Source of the DNA: DASVBJ01 sp036375895
Lineage (GTDB): Bacteria > Actinomycetota > Actinomycetes > JACCUZ01
Assembly: GCA_036375895.1 (NCBI GenBank)
Contig: DASVBJ010000054.1
Span: 1-9,278 of the forward strand
Length of the DNA: 9,278 bases
Reading direction: 5' to 3'
Below are positions 6,498-9,278 of the stretch, one piece after another. Every line of letters starts with the position of its first letter. The stretch's first letter is position 1. A program made the translations under genes and the position numbers. The notes beneath the pieces are model-generated. The model saw only the letters and a list, made by a program, of their open reading frames with translations, did no database searches and had not been told where the DNA came from.

Positions 6498-7328
6498 TCA
6501 GCTGGCGCCGACCTCGTAGCGCGCGAAGCGCTTCACGGTGACGCCGGCCGCGTCGAGCACGGCCTTCACGGTCTTCTTGTTGTCCTGCACGGAGGCCTGC
6601 TCGAGCAGTGCGACATCCTTGAAGAAGCCGTTCACCCGACCCTCGACGATCTTGGGCAGGGCCGCCTCCGGCTTGCCCTCCTTCTTCGCGGTTGCCTCGG
6701 CGATGCGCCGCTCGTTCTCGACCACGTCGGCCGGCACCTCGTCGCGCGAGACGTAGAGGGGCTTCATCGCGGCGATCTGCATGGCCGCACCGCGGGCAGC
6801 CTCGAGGTCGCTGCCCTCGAACTCGACCAGCACGCCGACCTGCGGCGGCAGGTCCGACGCGCGCTTGTGCATGTACGACGCGATCTGGGCGCCGTCCGCC
6901 CCCAGGACGACCACCTTGGTCAGCTCGAGCTTCTCCCCGATCACCGCGGCGACCGAGTCGATGTTCTCCTGCACGCTGCGGCCGTCGGCGAGCTTCTCCG
7001 CCAGCAGGGCCGGCACGTCGCCGGTGCCGGTCTTGGCCGCGTGGGCCACGATGTCGGCGGCGAGCTGCTGGAACTGCTCGTTCTTGGCGACGAAGTCGGT
7101 CTCGCAGTTGAGCTCGATCATCGCGCCCTCGGCGGCGGCGACGAGACCGTTGCTGGCGGTGCGCTCCGCGCCGCGCTCCTTGACCTTCGTCTCGCCCTTG
7201 ATGCGGAGGGTCTCGACGGCCTTGTCGAAGTCGCCGCCCACCTCCTCGAGGGCCTTCTTCGCGGCCATCATGCCCGCGCCGGTGGCGTCCCGGAGCTTCT
7301 TGACCTCTGCGGCGGTGATGTTCGCCAT
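6498..7328 (-). CDS. tsf: Translation elongation factor Ts (EF-Ts)
   Basis: EF-Ts is the guanine nucleotide exchange factor that recycles EF-Tu-GDP to EF-Tu-GTP in the cytoplasm. The N-terminal UBA-like domain carries the first signature, KLRDATGAGMMAAKKALEE (11-29). The second, IELNCETDFVAKN (71-83), contains the TDF-V residues (77-80) that insert near the EF-Tu magnesium site. The core domain follows, with repeats such as IGEKLELTKVVVL and a normal C terminus VKRFARYEVGAS. The length, 276 aa, is typical of actinobacteria. The ATG at 7328 gives the standard MANITAAEVKKLR beginning; the site before it is only purine-rich (GAGAGCGAGAG). It follows rpsB after 78 bases that include a strong hairpin, and precedes pyrH. 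In the first signature Asp-Cys, found in many species, is replaced by Ala-Ala, a tolerated variation. Confidence 0.98.
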   Translation of the reverse strand: MANITAAEVKKLRDATGAGMMAAKKALEEVGGDFDKAVETLRIKGETKVKERGAERTASNGLVAAAEGAMIELNCETDFVAKNEQFQQLAADIVAHAAKTGTGDVPALLAEKLADGRSVQENIDSVAAVIGEKLELTKVVVLGADGAQIASYMHKRASDLPPQVGVLVEFEGSDLEAARGAAMQIAAMKPLYVSRDEVPADVVENERRIAEATAKKEGKPEAALPKIVEGRVNGFFKDVALLEQASVQDNKKTVKAVLDAAGVTVKRFARYEVGAS

Positions 7329-7355
7329 CTCTCGCTCTCTTCGTGTCTCGTCAGG

Positions 7356-7388
7356 GACCCGGGGGCGCGCTCGCGCCGCCCCCGGGTC
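7356..7388 (-). terminator. Strong GC hairpin in the rpsB-tsf spacer (attenuator-like, no U tract)
   Basis: The arms 7356-7367 and 7377-7388 are perfect 12-bp reverse complements (GACCCGGGGGCG / CGCCCCCGGGTC), around a 9-nt loop that can close further into a CGAG tetraloop. It starts 19 nt after the rpsB stop and ends 28 nt before the tsf ATG. There is no run of T after it, so it is not a canonical intrinsic terminator; it may act as a partial attenuator, RNase processing site or 3'-end stabiliser that sets the S2 to EF-Ts ratio. Confidence 0.6.
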
Positions 7389-7406
7389 ATCAGCTGGTGG
7401 GCGTCG

Positions 7407-8327
7407 TCAGCCCTGCTCGGTCGAGGAGGCCTCGGCGCTGGGGGCCTCGGCGGCCGTGTCGGCCGCGACGCTCTCGGTCGCCGGCGCCTCGGTGCCCGCG
7501 CCCTCCACGGTCTCGCCGGCCGCCGGGGTGCCCTGCTGCGCCTCGCCGGCGAGCAGCTCCCGCTCCCAGTCGGCGAGCGGCTCGTCGGTGGCGAGCTGGC
7601 CGTCGGCCGGCTTTTCCTCACCCTCCTGAGAGGCGCGCACGCGGGCCATCAGCCCGTCGGCCACCGCGTCCGCGATGACGCGGGTGAGCAGCGTGACGGA
7701 CCGGATCGCGTCGTCGTTGCCCGGGATCTTGTAGTCGACCTCGTCGGGGTCGCAGTTGGTGTCGAGGATCGCCACGACCGGGATGCCCAGCTTGCGGGCC
7801 TCGCCGACGGCGATGTGCTCCTTCTTGGTGTCGATGACCCACACCGCGCTGGGCACGCGGGCCATGTCGCGGATGCCGCCGAGGGTCTTGTCGAGCTTGT
7901 CCTTCTCGCGCTTGAGGACGAGCAGCTCCTTCTTCGTCATGCCGGAGCCGGCCACGTCGTCGAAGTCGAGCTGCTCGAGCTCCTTGAGGCGCTGCAGCCG
8001 CGCGTGCACGGTCTGGAAGTTGGTGAGCATGCCGCCGAGCCAACGCTGGTTGACGAAGGGCATGCCGACCCGCGTCGCCTGCTCGGCGACCGTCTCCTGG
8101 GCCTGCTTCTTGGTGCCGACGAAGAGCACCGAACCGCCGTGCGAGACGGTCTCCTTGACGAACTCGTAGGCGCGGTCGATGTAGGACAGCGACTGCTGGA
8201 GGTCGATGATGTAGATGCCGTTGCGCTCGGTGAAGATGAAGCGCTTCATCTTCGGGTTCCACCGGCGGGTCTGGTGCCCGAAGTGCACGCCGCTCTCGAG
8301 CAGCTGCTTCATGGTGACGACGGCCAT
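7407..8327 (-). CDS. rpsB: 30S ribosomal protein S2
   Basis: S2 binds late to the 30S subunit at the head-body junction, near S1 where present. The protein from ATG 8327 is 306 aa, beginning MAVVTMKQLLESGVHFGHQ, the usual start. Family blocks are TRRWNPKMKRFIF (20-32), GIYIIDLQQSL (37-47), FVGTKKQAQE (69-78), NQRWLGGMLTNF (93-104), an inserted coiled-coil hairpin at about 105-157, and VIDTKKEHIAVGEARKLGIPVVAILDTNCDPDEVDY (164-199, two blocks). From about 234 on, the sequence turns into an acidic Ala/Glu/Thr-rich tail of ~70 residues, a known actinobacterial trait. An in-frame ATG at 8681 would add 118 residues that have no S2 similarity and run through the leader, so it is rejected. The site AGGAGAGG (8339-8346) lies 11 nt before the start. 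It is first in the operon. Confidence 0.98.
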   Translation of the reverse strand: MAVVTMKQLLESGVHFGHQTRRWNPKMKRFIFTERNGIYIIDLQQSLSYIDRAYEFVKETVSHGGSVLFVGTKKQAQETVAEQATRVGMPFVNQRWLGGMLTNFQTVHARLQRLKELEQLDFDDVAGSGMTKKELLVLKREKDKLDKTLGGIRDMARVPSAVWVIDTKKEHIAVGEARKLGIPVVAILDTNCDPDEVDYKIPGNDDAIRSVTLLTRVIADAVADGLMARVRASQEGEEKPADGQLATDEPLADWERELLAGEAQQGTPAAGETVEGAGTEAPATESVAADTAAEAPSAEASSTEQG

Positions 8328-8534
8328 GGCCGTGCCTGCCTCTCCTGTGCGCCCGACCCGAGGGCCGGACGCTCTTCTCGGTTCCTCGCGTCCGGCCGGG
8401 CGGTCGGGCGCGCCTGACGCCCGGAAGCGCACCCGCCGCCCAGGCCTGGGGCCGGGGTGGACCGTGGGCGCGCCCCCACCGTGCTGGGACGGTGGCTGCG
8501 GGCGTGCGAAGTCGACCCGCCTGGACGGGTCGCT
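8328..8534 (-). promoter_or_regulatory. Probable structured 5' leader of rpsB (about 200 nt)
   Basis: If transcription begins near 8534, rpsB has a long untranslated leader. Perfect inverted repeats, in plus coordinates, are 8513-8519/8526-8532 (7 bp, 6-nt loop), 8476-8482/8489-8495 (7 bp, 6-nt loop), 8405-8410/8418-8423 (6 bp, 7-nt loop) and 8363-8372/8388-8397 (10 bp, 15-nt loop). The last loop exposes GAGGAACCGAGAAGA, purine-rich. GGTGG at 8456-8460 could pair with 8476-8480 instead, giving an alternative fold. In some bacteria S2 represses its own operon through the rpsB leader; a similar role here is inference. No coding sequence is supported in the whole divergent gap 8328-8671. Confidence 0.45.
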
Positions 8535-8540
8535 GGGGGC

Positions 8541-8570
8541 AGTGTACGACGAGGGCGGCGGCCGGCCGAA
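8541..8570 (-). promoter_or_regulatory. Candidate rpsB operon promoter
   Basis: On the minus strand TACACT (8541-8546) fits the actinobacterial -10 pattern TAnnnT and seems to be the only such match in the divergent gap. A weak -35, TTCGGC (8565-8570), stands 18 bp upstream. The predicted start of transcription is near 8534, about 207 bases before rpsB ATG. The -35 is poor, so confidence is limited. Confidence 0.4.
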
Positions 8571-8671
8571 ATCACCCGGTCCAGCGGTCCACAGCCCCAG
8601 GCAGACGCCCGGCGTCCACAGATCCCGAAGCGGCCCTGGTCCGGCGCCGATGGCGGTCGGACGCTTGGCGC

Positions 8672-9278
8672 ATGGCAGCACACCGACCCGCCACCGGCCC
8701 GTTCCGGCTGCGCGCAGCCGCGGGGCTGTTGCTCAGGGGCCTCGTCGCGCTGCTCGGGGCCGCGGTCCTGCTGCTCGCTGGCGCCACCCCGGTCACCGCG
8801 GCCGCCGCGGGCACCGGCGCGAGCCCGGTCACCGCGGCCGCCGGGGGCCTCGGGGACTGGCGGTGGCCGGTGCCGGGGCCGCCCTCCGTCGGCCGTGGCT
8901 TCGACCCGCCGTCCCTGCGGTGGGCCGCCGGGCACCGGGGCGTGGACCTCGTCGCCCCGGCCGGGTCACCCGTGACCGCCGCCGGCGCCGGGCGGGTCGC
9001 CTTCTCGGGGCCGCTGGCGGGTCGCGGGGTCGTCGTCGTGAGCCACCCCGACGGCACCCGGACCACCTACGAGCCGCTGCTGCCGGCCGTCTCGGTCGGC
9101 GACCCGGTCTCGGCGGGCGACCTGCTGGGCCACCTGGCCCCCTCCGCAGGGCACTGCCTCCCCCGCTCCTGCCTGCACTGGGGACGGCTGAGAGGCCGGG
9201 TCTACCTCGACCCGCTGGCACTGGTGGGCGCGGCGAGGGCCCGGCTGCTGCCGGTGTGGTCCCGTGAGACGGGAGCGT
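8672..9278 (+). CDS. Secreted LytM/M23-like peptidase-family protein, cut by the window end
   Basis: This frame stays open to the end of the window (202 codons seen, no stop). The N terminus is a signal peptide: basic start (RPATGPFRLR), hydrophobic core at about 15-38, and small-residue cleavage sites in the Ala-rich stretch 42-58. The rest is a LytM-type beta-barrel domain: WRWPVPGPPSVGRGFDPP (63-80), GHRGVDLVAP with HxxxD at His88 and Asp92, a Gly-rich core ending in VVVVSHPDGTRTTYEPL, VGDPVSAGDLLGHL (142-155) and CLHWGRLRG (167-175). In active M23 enzymes the last motif is HxH; here it is Cys167-Leu-His169, so the zinc ligands seem kept but the first His is lost. Cys162 and Cys167 could form a disulfide. 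It may be a cell-wall hydrolase with reduced activity or a LytM-type activator. It is divergent from rpsB; no clear promoter or ribosome binding site is seen. Confidence 0.85.
   Translation, partial: MAAHRPATGPFRLRAAAGLLLRGLVALLGAAVLLLAGATPVTAAAAGTGASPVTAAAGGLGDWRWPVPGPPSVGRGFDPPSLRWAAGHRGVDLVAPAGSPVTAAGAGRVAFSGPLAGRGVVVVSHPDGTRTTYEPLLPAVSVGDPVSAGDLLGHLAPSAGHCLPRSCLHWGRLRGRVYLDPLALVGAARARLLPVWSRETGA
8788..8843 (+). repeat. In-frame 36-bp-spaced direct repeat in the M23-like signal peptide region
   Basis: An identical 20-base block (CCCGGTCACCGCGGCCGCCG) occurs at 8788-8807 and 8824-8843, exactly 36 bp apart. In protein this doubles a 12-residue unit, TPVTAAAAGTGA (39-50) then SPVTAAAGGLGD (51-62), giving two possible Ala-x-Ala signal peptidase sites. 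It looks like a recent in-frame duplication. Confidence 0.9.

Noticed and set aside
5023..6519. 498-codon plus-strand frame opposite frr, pyrH and the tsf end
   Set aside because: Antisense shadow; its CWSCWSCWS stretch is only the 9-bp repeat read on the other strand.
6867..8417. 516-codon plus-strand frame opposite tsf and rpsB
   Set aside because: Antisense shadow of two universal genes with biased Leu/Gly/His/Arg composition and no domain.
8587..8621. Two GTCCACAG direct repeats 27 bp apart upstream of the M23-like gene, considered as an operator or DnaA boxes
   Set aside because: They lack the TTATnCACA pattern of DnaA boxes, and two 8-mers alone are too little to claim a regulator site.
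8328..8681. 118-residue N-terminal extension of S2 from an ATG at 8681
   Set aside because: S2 normally begins MAVVTM...; the extension crosses the putative promoter and leader and has no similarity to ribosomal proteins.
8215..9267. 350-codon plus-strand frame overlapping the M23-like gene
   Set aside because: Arg/Pro/Gly-rich sequence in another frame; the LytM domain and signal peptide lie in the frame starting at 8672.

Overview
The window is uniformly GC-rich with dense, long shadow reading frames, GTG starts and a gene order typical of Actinomycetota. The family is not resolved. EF-Ts, S2, RRF and PyrH all read as ordinary actinobacterial housekeeping proteins; the PyrH N-terminal extension and the long acidic S2 tail are also actinobacterial traits. 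Nothing suggests recent transfer: there is no IS, integrase, tRNA gene, rRNA gene or CRISPR array.

The layout has two divergent units. Nearly everything is on the minus strand, reading from right to left: rpsB (S2), tsf (EF-Ts), pyrH (UMP kinase), frr (ribosome recycling factor), cdsA (CDP-diacylglycerol synthase), rlmN (radical-SAM RNA methyltransferase), a DivIVA-motif repeat protein, a small VOC/glyoxalase-fold protein, and prpE (propionyl-CoA synthetase-like). Spacers are short. rlmN and the DivIVA-repeat gene overlap by 4 bases (GTGA), and the DivIVA-repeat and VOC genes are 5 bases apart, so the first eight genes probably form one transcription unit; prpE may be read through too. At the right edge a plus-strand gene, cut by the window end, encodes a secreted LytM/M23-like protein.

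The first six minus-strand genes are a widely conserved cluster linking translation (S2, EF-Ts, RRF, RlmN) with nucleotide supply (PyrH) and phospholipid synthesis (CdsA). The last three are a lineage-dependent tail, placed where isoprenoid genes such as dxr are often found in other actinobacteria.

The less ordinary signals are mostly non-coding or architectural. (1) A 17-codon Gln/Asp-rich frame built from a 9-bp tandem repeat lies between tsf and pyrH. (2) Two stem-loops sit at gene junctions: a perfect 12-bp stem between rpsB and tsf, and a 7-bp stem that spans the cdsA stop and ends one base before the rlmN ATG. (3) The probable rpsB leader is about 200 nt long and rich in hairpins. (4) The DivIVA-like protein has four GY....VD motifs that fall into two copies of a ~67-residue unit. 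(5) The M23-like protein has Cys in place of the first His of the HxH motif. I did not find convincing evidence of a wholly new multi-gene system; most of the window is a conserved core locus.
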